This document shows, piece after piece, positions 1 through 7,986 of a DNA stretch of 64,000 nt. How positions within the stretch are numbered: position 1 is the first letter of the stretch; each line of letters opens with the position of its first letter. Below the pieces are notes generated by a model. The model did no database searches, was not told the DNA's origin, and saw only the letters and a list, made by a program, of their open reading frames with translations. The DNA lies in the NCBI GenBank assembly GCA_963521185.1, contig CAUQTV010000008.1, positions 62,001-126,000 of the forward strand. The letters are read 5' to 3'. The position numbers and the translations under genes were made by a program. This DNA is from Enterobacter_D sp963521185 (GTDB taxonomy: Bacteria; Pseudomonadota; Gammaproteobacteria; Enterobacterales; Enterobacteriaceae).

Positions 1-260
1 AGATTAGCGCTGAACAACTGTCATCGCTGTCACCAGCGACATTGATTTTACAGGTGCCGAGCCTGAGCGGTGGCCGTATGTTACGCCTGACCGGCGCAGG
101 CATTCGCGAAGAGCGGATGGTGGCCCCACAGCTGCCGGAGTGTCTGATCCACACGCTGGGTGAGCGCCCGCACACCACGGTGCTGGGCTTTGATCTGCTG
201 CTGACCTGCGGCGATCGGTTACTCGCCCTCCCCGCCGGGACGCATATTGAGCTGTATTAA
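1..260 (+). CDS. phnH: PhnH, C-P lyase subunit, C-terminal part (5' end outside window)
   Basis: The frame is open from base 3 and ends with TAA at 258-260, giving about 85 C-terminal residues. The stretch SLSGGRMLRLTGAGI followed by EERM-APQLPEC and the ending GFDLLLTCGDRLLALP match the C-terminus of PhnH. PhnH is a PLP-transferase-fold subunit of the phosphonate C-P lyase core complex (PhnGHIJ), which breaks carbon-phosphorus bonds in the cytoplasm. In complete phn operons phnI follows directly. Here an oppositely oriented histidine kinase gene comes next, so the phn operon either ends or is broken at this point. Identification is from remembered sequence and is strong despite the truncation by the window edge. 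Confidence 0.85.
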   Translation, partial: ISAEQLSSLSPATLILQVPSLSGGRMLRLTGAGIREERMVAPQLPECLIHTLGERPHTTVLGFDLLLTCGDRLLALPAGTHIELY

Positions 261-338
261 CGCGATAGCGGGAACGCTAAAAGCGAGTCACGAAGGATCC
301 TCAAATCCAGTGCTGTTATTTACCCACCCCGCTTCCCC

Positions 339-2627
339 TTACCCGGTTCGTCCCCGCGCTCTGCGCAGCGCCTGCGCCAGTTGGACACGGGTAAAGGGTT
401 TTCTCAGCAGTTCCACGTCCGGTAGCGCAGGGTTGTGCGCCGGGCGTAAATCCTGCCCGCTGACCAGCAATAGCGGCAACTGCGGGTAATGTAACTGCGC
501 ATACTGCATCACTTCCGCGCCGCTCAGTCGCCCCGGCAGCATTAAATCGCTCAGCATAAACCCGATATCCGGCGAAGCCTCCAGCAGGTGGATCGCCTGC
601 TCGCCGCTTTGCGCTTCAAGGGTCAGATAGCCCAGCTCGTGCAGTTGCTCGCACAGGGTCTGACGCACATCGGCTTCGTCTTCCAGCACCAGAATCAGGG
701 TGTCGCTGTCTTCGCTTTCCAGCGCCGGTTCCGTTGGCACAAGGCTCATCGCCGGTACCGCCGCCCGCGGGAGATGCAGCCGCACGGTGGTGCCCTGTCC
801 TGGCGCACTGTCAATTTCAACGCGTCCCCCCGACTGGCGCACAAAGCCGTAGACCATCGACAGCCCCAGACCGCTGCCGCTGCCGGTCTGTTTGGTGGTG
901 AAGAAGGGTTCAAACACCTGCGCGCGGATCGCCTGCGACATGCCGCAGCCGTGGTCGATAACCTCCAGTGCCACCATGTCCTGCCGCCTGCCGTCGCTGC
1001 GCGTGACGCGCTGATTCCAGGTGCGGAGTTTGATCGCGCCGCTTTGGCCCTCCATCGCGTCGCGGGCGTTCATCACCAGGTTGATAATGGCGTTTTCCAG
1101 CTGCCCCACATCTATCCACGCCGCCCACGCCGGGCTTTGGGCTTCTATCGCCAGCGTCAGGGTCGCCGGTAACGAGTGACGCATCAGCTCGCCCAGGTTT
1201 TCCAGCAGCGGCTGCATGTCAACCGCGTGGGGATGCAGGGATTGTTTGCGGGAAAACGCCAGCAGACGCTGGGTGAGCAGCGCCCCGCGCTCGGCGGCTT
1301 TCAACGCCCGACCAATGCGCGGCGCATCCGGCGAGTGCGTATCCGCCAGCTCCAGACTGCCAATGATCACCGCCAGCAGGTTGTTAAAATCGTGCGCCAG
1401 ACCGCCGGTCAGCTGCCCCACCGCCTTCATCTTCTGGCTGTGCAGCAGCGCCTGCTCCAGCCCCTGACGTTCAATGCGGTCGATCTCCATCTGCGTTGTC
1501 TTCTCTTTCAGCAGTCGGGTCGTATGCTCCAGCGACGCCGTATTGCGGGCAAAGACGCTAAAAGCGCGCGCCAGTTCCCCCAGCTCGTCCCGTCGCTGTA
1601 GCGCTGGCACGGGCACATCCGGCTCACCGCGTGCCAGCCGCGACATAGCGCGGGAAATCGCCGTTAAGTTCGAGCCGAGGTTGCGGTAGATGTACCAGCC
1701 CGCGCAGCCGGTGATCACCAGCGCCAACAGCGCAAAGGCCAGAATAAACAGGATGATAGAGCGTAGTTCATGGTGGCTTTGTGCCGTGCGATCGGACGAG
1801 GCCTGCGCCACCCGTTCAACGTACTGATTGATGTCGGTATTGAGAAACGCCACCAGCGCTTTGATGTGGTACATGTACCAGTTGATCGCCAGATCGCTCT
1901 CATCCAGCTGCTGCGCCAGCGGCCCCAGTTTGTGCAGCTCAGCGGTGAAATCCGGCAGGATAAAATTCACCGTCGGCGCGGTGGCGTTCCGCGGTAACTG
2001 CGCCATCACCTCCCCAAGCTGAAGCACCGTCGGGCGTGGGGATGGCGTCTGGATCGCCGCCTCAATCAGGCGGTCCATTTCGCTGAGCAACCGCCCATCC
2101 GGCACGTTCGCGCCGGTGCGCTGGTTAAGGCTCTGCAAATGGCGTAAATAACTTTGATTCTGGTAGAGCGAGCTGAGCAGGTCGTTGCGTTGCAGGTGGC
2201 GGCGCTGCCCGCGTTGCAGCATCTGCGTCACGCTGTGTTGCAGTTCGTTGCTGCGGGAAATAATGCGCGCCACCAGCGCGGGCGCAAGCGTTGCCAGCGG
2301 TGCCTGAGCAAGCTGTTCCAGTGAGCGTTTCAGCGCCGTCTGCGTCTCTTTCAACTGCGCCGCTTCCCCCTGATATTCCAGCGCGCCCACCACCTGCGAG
2401 AGGCGCACCGCCGCCGTGGCGACGTTGGCGGTATCCCGGGCGAGGTTCATGCTGCCGGTCATGTCGTCAAGAGTTTGCTGCTGCACCAGCTCCTGGATCT
2501 GGCTGGCATGACGAAAGCCCAGCACCGCCGCGCCGCTGACCATCAGCGTCACCCCCATCACCAGCACATTAAAGAACAGCAGTCGCCCCCGCGCGCTGGC
2601 AAAAAAAGAGGTGTGGCGATAGGGCAT
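339..2627 (-). CDS. Hybrid sensor histidine kinase (HisKA-HATPase-REC) of the sugar operon
   Basis: A 762-residue inner-membrane sensor kinase. A membrane helix (about residues 15-38) and a second one (about 290-315) flank a large periplasmic, helix-rich sensor region. A HAMP-like linker follows, then a HisKA domain with phosphoacceptor H412 in GGLAHDFNN, an HATPase with N box (NLVMNARDA around 517-524), D box (DHGCGM, 558-563) and G box (GSGSGLGL, about 582-589), and a receiver domain with D650, D694 and K743. No HPt domain is present after the receiver, unlike TorS. It is divergent from the sugar transport operon starting at 2803, and an OmpR-type regulator lies at the far end of that operon. 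It probably senses the sugar, or the sugar bound to the periplasmic protein encoded at 5383. The ligand is not known. Confidence 0.85.
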   Translation of the reverse strand: MPYRHTSFFASARGRLLFFNVLVMGVTLMVSGAAVLGFRHASQIQELVQQQTLDDMTGSMNLARDTANVATAAVRLSQVVGALEYQGEAAQLKETQTALKRSLEQLAQAPLATLAPALVARIISRSNELQHSVTQMLQRGQRRHLQRNDLLSSLYQNQSYLRHLQSLNQRTGANVPDGRLLSEMDRLIEAAIQTPSPRPTVLQLGEVMAQLPRNATAPTVNFILPDFTAELHKLGPLAQQLDESDLAINWYMYHIKALVAFLNTDINQYVERVAQASSDRTAQSHHELRSIILFILAFALLALVITGCAGWYIYRNLGSNLTAISRAMSRLARGEPDVPVPALQRRDELGELARAFSVFARNTASLEHTTRLLKEKTTQMEIDRIERQGLEQALLHSQKMKAVGQLTGGLAHDFNNLLAVIIGSLELADTHSPDAPRIGRALKAAERGALLTQRLLAFSRKQSLHPHAVDMQPLLENLGELMRHSLPATLTLAIEAQSPAWAAWIDVGQLENAIINLVMNARDAMEGQSGAIKLRTWNQRVTRSDGRRQDMVALEVIDHGCGMSQAIRAQVFEPFFTTKQTGSGSGLGLSMVYGFVRQSGGRVEIDSAPGQGTTVRLHLPRAAVPAMSLVPTEPALESEDSDTLILVLEDEADVRQTLCEQLHELGYLTLEAQSGEQAIHLLEASPDIGFMLSDLMLPGRLSGAEVMQYAQLHYPQLPLLLVSGQDLRPAHNPALPDVELLRKPFTRVQLAQALRRARGRTG

Positions 2628-2802
2628 GGCTGGCTCCGCTGTGGGTGTGTCTTTTTCCCCGGGAGAGTCGCATATCTTCCCGTTACGTAATTGTGATCGC
2701 CATTAACTATTTCGCAATATGACAATTGTGAACGGCATCTGACATGTTGCATTTATATGCCGGTGATTGACTGCTGACATCGACCCACACAGGAGTCTCG
2801 TC
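2628..2802. promoter_or_regulatory. Divergent promoter region with a 15-bp direct repeat
   Basis: This 175-bp gap separates the sensor kinase gene from the sugar operon. It holds a direct repeat, AATTGTGATCGCCAT at 2689-2703 and AATTGTGAACGGCAT at 2724-2738, with 13 of 15 positions identical and a 35-bp register. These are candidate sites for the response regulator encoded at 8987-9718, or for CRP through the TGTGA halves. The Shine-Dalgarno AGGAG at 2791-2795 fixes the downstream ATG at 2803. No -10/-35 pair is assigned. Confidence 0.4.
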
Positions 2803-4314
2803 ATGAGCACAACGCCGGTACTCGAAATGCGCAATATTGCCAAAGCCTTTGGCAAGTTTTACGCGCTCAAAGGTGTGGATCTCACGGTGTATCCCGGTGA
2901 AATCCATGCGCTGATGGGGGAAAACGGCGCGGGCAAAAGCACGCTGATGAAAATTCTCGCCGGGGCTTACACCGCCACCAGCGGCGAGATCCTCATCGAC
3001 GGTCAGCCCAGGCATATCAAGGGGCCAAAAGACGCGCTGGCCGCAGGCATTACCCTGATTTATCAGGAGATGCAGCTCGCCCCGAACCTCACCGTCGCGG
3101 AAAACATCTTCCTCGGCAGCGAACTGTCAACGGGCGGCCTCGTTAAACGCAAAGAGATGGTCGCCCAGGCACAAACGGTCATCGATCGCCTCGGCGCGCA
3201 GTTTAAAGCCAGCGACCTGGTGATGAAGCTGACCATCGCCGAGCAGCAGCAGGTGGAAATCGCCCGCGCGCTGCACCGCAACAGCCGGGTGCTGGTGATG
3301 GACGAACCCACCGCCGCGCTCTCTTCCCGGGAAACCCACCGCCTGTTTGAGCTGATCCTGCGTCTGCGCGACGAAGGCATGGCCATTATCTACATCAGCC
3401 ACCGCATGGCAGAGGTGTACGAGCTGTCCGATCGCGTCAGCGTCCTGCGCGACGGCCAGTACGTCGGCAGCCTGATGCGCGAGCAGCTAAACGCCTCTGA
3501 ACTGGTGCGCATGATGGTGGGCCGCCCGCTGAGCGATCTGTTCAACAAAGAGCGCGACATTCCCCTCGGCAGTCCGCGTCTGAACGTTCATCACCTGACT
3601 GACGGAGGCAAAATTCAGCCGGTCAGCCTGTTCGTGCGTTCCGGTGAAATCGTCGGGCTGGCAGGGCTGGTGGGTGCGGGGCGCTCGGAACTGGCGCAGT
3701 TGATTTTCGGCGTGCGCAAGGCCACCAGCGGCGTGATTGAAATTGACGGCGAACCGGTGGTGATCCACTCCCCGCGCGCGGCCATTGATTTGGGCATTGG
3801 CTTTTTAACCGAGAACCGCAAAGAGCAGGGCCTGTTCCTGGAGCTGGCGGCAGCGGAAAACATCACCATGGCGACCCTTGAGCGCGACGCGAACTTCGGC
3901 ATGCTCGATCGCAAAAAAGCGCAAAGCATCTCGGATGACGCCATTGCCCTGCTCAACATTCGCGTTCCACATGCGCAGGTCCGGGCGGGCGGCTTGTCCG
4001 GCGGTAATCAGCAAAAGCTGTTGATCTCTCGCTGGGTGGCGATCGGCCCACGCATTTTGATCTTAGACGAGCCAACGCGCGGCGTGGATGTCGGGGCCAA
4101 AAGCGAGATCTACCGCATCATGAATCAGATGGCGCGTAAGGGCGTGGCGATCCTGATGATCTCCAGCGAACTGCCGGAAGTGGTGGGCATGAGCGACCGC
4201 GTGTATGTGATGCGTGAAGGCGCAATTGCCGGTGAACTGCTCGACGGAAATATCTCCCAGGAAAATATCATGACGCTGGCAACCGGCGTGAATCAGGCGG
4301 TGCACCATGAATGA
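2803..4314 (+). CDS. Sugar ABC transporter ATP-binding protein (RbsA/MglA type)
   Basis: A 503-residue double ATPase. The first domain has Walker A GENGAGKST (39-47), a degenerate signature LTIAEQQQ (143-150) and Walker B VLVMDEPTAAL (163-173). The second has GLVGAGRSE (288-296), where arginine replaces the Walker A lysine, a canonical LSGGNQQK signature (398-405) and ILILDEPTRGVD (418-429). One active and one degenerate site is normal for the CUT2 family (ribose, galactose, xylose importers). The ATG at 2803 is chosen over an in-frame codon at 2767 because AGGAG lies 7 bases upstream. The last 8 bases overlap the permease gene at 4307, which implies translational coupling. It energises import of the sugar handled by the downstream isomerase, aldolase and kinase. 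Confidence 0.93.
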   Translation: MSTTPVLEMRNIAKAFGKFYALKGVDLTVYPGEIHALMGENGAGKSTLMKILAGAYTATSGEILIDGQPRHIKGPKDALAAGITLIYQEMQLAPNLTVAENIFLGSELSTGGLVKRKEMVAQAQTVIDRLGAQFKASDLVMKLTIAEQQQVEIARALHRNSRVLVMDEPTAALSSRETHRLFELILRLRDEGMAIIYISHRMAEVYELSDRVSVLRDGQYVGSLMREQLNASELVRMMVGRPLSDLFNKERDIPLGSPRLNVHHLTDGGKIQPVSLFVRSGEIVGLAGLVGAGRSELAQLIFGVRKATSGVIEIDGEPVVIHSPRAAIDLGIGFLTENRKEQGLFLELAAAENITMATLERDANFGMLDRKKAQSISDDAIALLNIRVPHAQVRAGGLSGGNQQKLLISRWVAIGPRILILDEPTRGVDVGAKSEIYRIMNQMARKGVAILMISSELPEVVGMSDRVYVMREGAIAGELLDGNISQENIMTLATGVNQAVHHE

Positions 4315-5314
4315 GAAACACACTCCCGTAACCACGCCGCAACAGGTGGCAAAATCCGCGTCGGCCAAAAAGCTGTTAATGGGCGATCTGATGCAAACGG
4401 TCGGCATTCTGCCGATTCTGATCCTGATCGTCGCCGTGTTTGGCTTTATCACTCCGAACTTCTTTACCGAAAGCAACCTGCTGAACATTACCCGCCAGGC
4501 GTCGATCAACATCGTGCTGGCGGCGGGCATGACGTTCATCATTTTAACCGGCGGGATCGACCTGTCGGTTGGCTCGATCCTCGGCACCACGGCGGTGGCG
4601 GCGATGGTCGTGTCGCTGATCCCGGAATTTTCCATGCTGTCGATCCCCGCCGCGCTGATGCTCGGCCTGGTGCTTGGCCTGTTCAACGGTGCACTGGTGG
4701 CGTTCGCCGGATTGCCGCCCTTTATTGTCACCCTCGGCACCTACACCGCGCTGCGCGGCGCGGCGTATCTGCTGGCGGACGGCACCACGGTCATTAACTC
4801 TGATATCAGCTTTGAATGGATTGGCAACAACTACTTAGGCCCGATCCCGTGGCTGGTGGTGATTGCGCTGGCGGTAATCGCCGTGTGCTGGTTTATTCTG
4901 CGCCGCACCACGCTGGGCGTACATATCTACGCGGTGGGCGGCAACATGCAGGCCGCGCGCCTGACCGGCATCAAAGTGTGGCTGGTGTTGCTGTTCGTCT
5001 ACGGCATGAGCGGCTTGCTGTCGGGCCTGGGCGGCATCATGAGCGCCTCACGCCTTTACAGCGCGAACGGCAACCTGGGCATGGGCTACGAGCTTGACGC
5101 CATCGCGGCGGTGATCCTCGGCGGTACCAGCTTTGTTGGCGGCATCGGCACCATCACCGGCACGCTGGTGGGGGCGCTGATTATCGCCACGCTCAACAAC
5201 GGCATGACGCTGATGGGCGTCTCCTACTTCTGGCAGCTGGTGATTAAAGGGGCGGTAATCATCATTGCGGTGCTGATCGACAAATACCGTACCCGACATC
5301 ATCAAAGTGCTTAA
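4307..5314 (+). CDS. Sugar ABC transporter permease (RbsC type)
   Basis: A 335-residue integral inner-membrane protein with about eight to ten hydrophobic segments. The motif GGIDLSVGSI (about residues 84-93), the segment GLFNGALVAFAGLPPFIVTLGT in the middle and AVILGGTSFVGGIGTI near the C-terminus are typical of CUT2 permeases. The start overlaps the end of the ATPase gene by 8 bases. It forms the homodimeric channel of the importer with the ATPase at 2803 and the periplasmic protein at 5383. A REP-like palindrome lies directly after the stop, before the binding-protein gene. Confidence 0.93.
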   Translation: MNEKHTPVTTPQQVAKSASAKKLLMGDLMQTVGILPILILIVAVFGFITPNFFTESNLLNITRQASINIVLAAGMTFIILTGGIDLSVGSILGTTAVAAMVVSLIPEFSMLSIPAALMLGLVLGLFNGALVAFAGLPPFIVTLGTYTALRGAAYLLADGTTVINSDISFEWIGNNYLGPIPWLVVIALAVIAVCWFILRRTTLGVHIYAVGGNMQAARLTGIKVWLVLLFVYGMSGLLSGLGGIMSASRLYSANGNLGMGYELDAIAAVILGGTSFVGGIGTITGTLVGALIIATLNNGMTLMGVSYFWQLVIKGAVIIIAVLIDKYRTRHHQSA

Positions 5315-5322
5315 CAAAAATT

Positions 5323-5348
5323 GCCGGAGGGCGCTGCGCTTAGCCGGC
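5323..5348. repeat. REP-like palindrome inside the sugar operon
   Basis: GCCGGAGGGCG-CTGCGC-TTAGCCGGC is a short imperfect inverted repeat resembling enterobacterial REP units (compare 16606-16631). It sits between the permease and binding-protein genes. Such palindromes can protect upstream mRNA from 3' exonucleases; that role is inferred here. Confidence 0.65.
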
Positions 5349-5382
5349 ATATAACAACAAAACCCTACGTGAGGAAAAGAGT

Positions 5383-6324
5383 ATGCGTTTGAAGCCAATC
5401 GTCACTGCGCTCTGTGCGGGCGCAATACTTGCCGCAAGCCCCTTTGTGCAGGCAAAAGAACTGAAATCCATCGGGGTCACCGTGGGCGATCTCGCCAACC
5501 CGTTCTTCGTGCAGATCACCAAAGGCGCAGAGCTGGAAGCGCGCAAGCTGGCGGGCGATAACGTCAAAGTGACGCTGGTCTCCAGCGGCTACGATCTCGG
5601 TCAGCAGGTGTCGCAAATCGATAACTTCATTGCCGCGAAAGTGGACATGATCATCCTTAACGCCGCCGACTCCAAAGGGATTGGCCCGGCGGTGAAACGG
5701 GCAAAAGACGCCGGGATCGTGGTGGTGGCGGTTGACGTCGCAGCCGTTGGCGCAGATGCCACCATCACTTCCGATAACACCCAGGCGGGCGAAATGGCCT
5801 GTAAATACATCACCGATCGCCTGAAAGGCAAAGGCGATGTGGTGATCATCAACGGACCGCCGGTCTCCGCCGTGCAAAACCGCGTGGAAGGCTGCCAGAC
5901 CGAGTTCAAACGCCATCCGGATATCAAAGTGCTCTCCTGGAACCAGAACGCCAAAGGCAGTCGTGAAGGCGGACTGGAAGTGATGACCTCGCTGCTGGCG
6001 GCGAATCCGAAGATCGACGGCGTATTCGCGATCAACGATCCGACGGCGATCGGCGCGGATCTGGCGGCGAAACAGGCGCAGCGTAAAGAGTTCTTTATCG
6101 TGGGCGTGGACGGCAGCCCGGACGGCGAAGAAGCGCTGAAGCGTGAAAATTCCCTGTTTGTGGCAACGCCCGCGCAGGATCCGCAGGTGATGGCAGCGAA
6201 AGCGGTAGAGATTGGCTACGACATTCTGCAAGGCAAACCCGCGCCGAAAGAGCCTGTGCTGATCCCGGTGACCATGATCGACAAGAAAAGCGTGAGCACC
6301 TACAAAGGCTGGACGGTTAAGTAG
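5383..6324 (+). CDS. Periplasmic sugar-binding protein (RbsB-like, CUT2)
   Basis: A 313-residue protein with a signal peptide of about 24 residues (basic MRLK, hydrophobic core, cleavage after FVQA). The mature part begins with a type I periplasmic-binding fold: IGVTVGDLANPFFVQITKG, then IDNFIAAKVDMIILNAADSKG and later GVFAINDPTAIGADLAA and FIVGVDGSPDGEEAL. These segments are shared with ribose, allose and related pentose/hexose binders. The Shine-Dalgarno GAGGAAAAGAG precedes the ATG at 5383. It delivers the sugar to the permease/ATPase pair upstream and may also present it to the hybrid sensor kinase. The ligand is inferred to be D-lyxose or a related sugar from the isomerase gene that follows. 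Confidence 0.92.
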   Translation: MRLKPIVTALCAGAILAASPFVQAKELKSIGVTVGDLANPFFVQITKGAELEARKLAGDNVKVTLVSSGYDLGQQVSQIDNFIAAKVDMIILNAADSKGIGPAVKRAKDAGIVVVAVDVAAVGADATITSDNTQAGEMACKYITDRLKGKGDVVIINGPPVSAVQNRVEGCQTEFKRHPDIKVLSWNQNAKGSREGGLEVMTSLLAANPKIDGVFAINDPTAIGADLAAKQAQRKEFFIVGVDGSPDGEEALKRENSLFVATPAQDPQVMAAKAVEIGYDILQGKPAPKEPVLIPVTMIDKKSVSTYKGWTVK

Positions 6325-6341
6325 ATCACGTTGACATGTTT

Positions 6342-6407
6342 CCCCTCACCCCTGCCCTCTGCACCGTCCATTCCCTCTCCCTCTGGGAGAGGGTTAGGGT
6401 GAGGGGA
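6342..6407. repeat. CCCTCTCCC/GGGAGAGGG palindromic repeat, copy A
   Basis: The sequence opens with CCCCTCACCC and closes with AGAGGGTTAGGGTGAGGGG, so the ends are complementary around an inner CCCTCTCCC-CT-GGGAGAGGG hairpin. The same unit recurs at 24161, 26041, 39751, 41091 and 61702. It lies within the operon between the binding protein and the isomerase, just before the Shine-Dalgarno AAAGGAG. Confidence 0.85.
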
Positions 6408-6427
6408 AAAACCCCAAAGGAGACACG

Positions 6428-7114
6428 ATGAAACGCTCCGCCATTAACGAAATCCTCGGCCACACGCGCCAGTTTTTTTCCATGCACGACGTGCACCTGC
6501 CCGCCTTCGCCAGCTTCGCCCCCACCCAATGGGCGCAGCTGGATGCCCACGCATGGCAGGAAGTCTTTGATTTGAAACTGGGCTGGGACGTCACCGGCTT
6601 TGGCGGTGAGGCGTTCGACGCGCAGGGCCTGACGCTGTTCACCCTGCGCAACGGCTCCCCTGACGGCGTGCCTTATGCCAAATGCTACGCCGAAAAGATC
6701 ATGCACGTGCGCGACGGCCAGGCCACTCCTCTGCATTTTCACTGGCGCAAACGCGAAGACATTATTAATCGCGGTGGCGGCAATCTGATCATTGAGCTGT
6801 GGAACGCGGGCGCGCGTGAGCAAACCGAAGAGAGCGACGTCACGGTGGTGATTGATGGCTGCCAGCAGACCCACGCGGCGGGTAGCCAGCTACGCCTCTC
6901 ACCAGGGGAAAGCATCTGCCTGACGCCAGGTCTGTATCACCGTTTTTGGGGCGAACAGGGTTTCGGCGACGTGCTGGTCGGTGAAGTGTCGTCGGTCAAC
7001 GATGACGATCACGACAACCACTTCCTGCAACCCATCGATCGCTATAACACCATTGAAGAAGATGAACCGGCGAACCTCGTGCTGTGCAATGAATATGCGC
7101 TATTTCGCCGCTAA
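6428..7114 (+). CDS. D-lyxose ketol-isomerase (cupin family)
   Basis: A 228-residue cupin protein of the family annotated as D-lyxose isomerase, which interconverts D-lyxose and D-xylulose, often with activity on D-mannose/D-fructose. The metal-binding set is visible: H103 and H105 in PLHFHWRKRED, E110 of the same segment, and H171 in TPGLYHRFW. The length is that of the E. coli O157:H7 homologue (Z5688, recalled), which likewise lies in a cluster with a transporter, kinase, aldolase and two-component system. Good Shine-Dalgarno (AAAGGAG). Its product would be phosphorylated by the PfkB kinase at 7986 and cleaved by the aldolase at 7126. The family call is firm; the in vivo substrate is inferred. 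Confidence 0.88.
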   Translation: MKRSAINEILGHTRQFFSMHDVHLPAFASFAPTQWAQLDAHAWQEVFDLKLGWDVTGFGGEAFDAQGLTLFTLRNGSPDGVPYAKCYAEKIMHVRDGQATPLHFHWRKREDIINRGGGNLIIELWNAGAREQTEESDVTVVIDGCQQTHAAGSQLRLSPGESICLTPGLYHRFWGEQGFGDVLVGEVSSVNDDDHDNHFLQPIDRYNTIEEDEPANLVLCNEYALFRR

Positions 7115-7125
7115 AGGAGACGACT

Positions 7126-7986
7126 ATGCCTTTGATTTCCCTCGCAGACGGTCTGGCGCATGCCCGCGAACATCACTATGCGCTGGGGGCGTTTAACGTC
7201 CTCGACTCGCATTTTCTGCGGGCGCTGTTTGCTGCCGCAAGGCAAGAGCGCTCGCCGTTTATCATCAATATCGCCGAAGTGCATTTTAAGTATGTCTCGC
7301 TGGATTCACTGGTGGAGGCGGTGAAGTTCGAAGCCGCCCGGCACGCGATCCCGGTGGTATTAAACCTCGATCACGGTCTGCATTTTGACGCCGTGGTGCG
7401 CGCGCTGCGCCTCGGTTTTAGCTCGGTAATGTTCGACGGCTCGACGCTTGAGTATGAAGAAAATATTCGTCAGACGCGTGAAGTGGTGAAGATGTGCCAT
7501 GCGGTGGGCGTCTCGGTAGAAGCGGAGCTGGGCGCGGTCGGCGGTGATGAGGGCGGTGCGCTGTATGGTCATGCCGACGAAGCCTGTTTTACCGATCCGG
7601 CCAAAGCCCGTGATTTTGTCGACAGAACCGGCATTGATGCGCTGGCCGTGGCGATCGGTAATGCCCACGGCAAATACAAAGGCGAGCCAAAACTCGATTT
7701 TGCGCGCCTCGATGCGATCCGTCAGCAAACCGGTTTACCGCTGGTGCTGCACGGCGGTTCCGGCATTAGCGACGCGGATTTCCGCCGCGCCATCGAACTG
7801 GGCATTCATAAAATCAACTTTTACACCGGTATGTCGCAGGCGGCCCTCGGCGCGGTCGAGCAGCGTATGGCCGCGCGTCAGCCGATCTACGACGAGTTCG
7901 CGGAACTGCTGTTAGGCATTGAACAGGCCATTACCGATACCGTCGCAGAACAGATGCGCATCTTCGGCAGCCAGGGGAAAATCTGA
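7126..7986 (+). CDS. Class II (zinc) ketose-bisphosphate-type aldolase
   Basis: A 286-residue aldolase of the FbaA/GatY/KbaY family. The catalytic aspartate and first zinc ligand are in NLDHG (D82, H83). Further zinc ligands are H181 in IGNAHGKYKG and H209 in LHGGSG, and EAELGAVGG (132-140) and KINFYTG (229-235) are standard family segments. It would cleave the phosphorylated ketose from the kinase at 7986 into dihydroxyacetone phosphate and an aldehyde (glycolaldehyde if the substrate is a pentulose 1-phosphate). It starts 11 bases after the isomerase with Shine-Dalgarno AAAGGAG, and its stop codon overlaps the next start codon. The substrate is inferred from context only. Confidence 0.9.
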   Translation: MPLISLADGLAHAREHHYALGAFNVLDSHFLRALFAAARQERSPFIINIAEVHFKYVSLDSLVEAVKFEAARHAIPVVLNLDHGLHFDAVVRALRLGFSSVMFDGSTLEYEENIRQTREVVKMCHAVGVSVEAELGAVGGDEGGALYGHADEACFTDPAKARDFVDRTGIDALAVAIGNAHGKYKGEPKLDFARLDAIRQQTGLPLVLHGGSGISDADFRRAIELGIHKINFYTGMSQAALGAVEQRMAARQPIYDEFAELLLGIEQAITDTVAEQMRIFGSQGKI

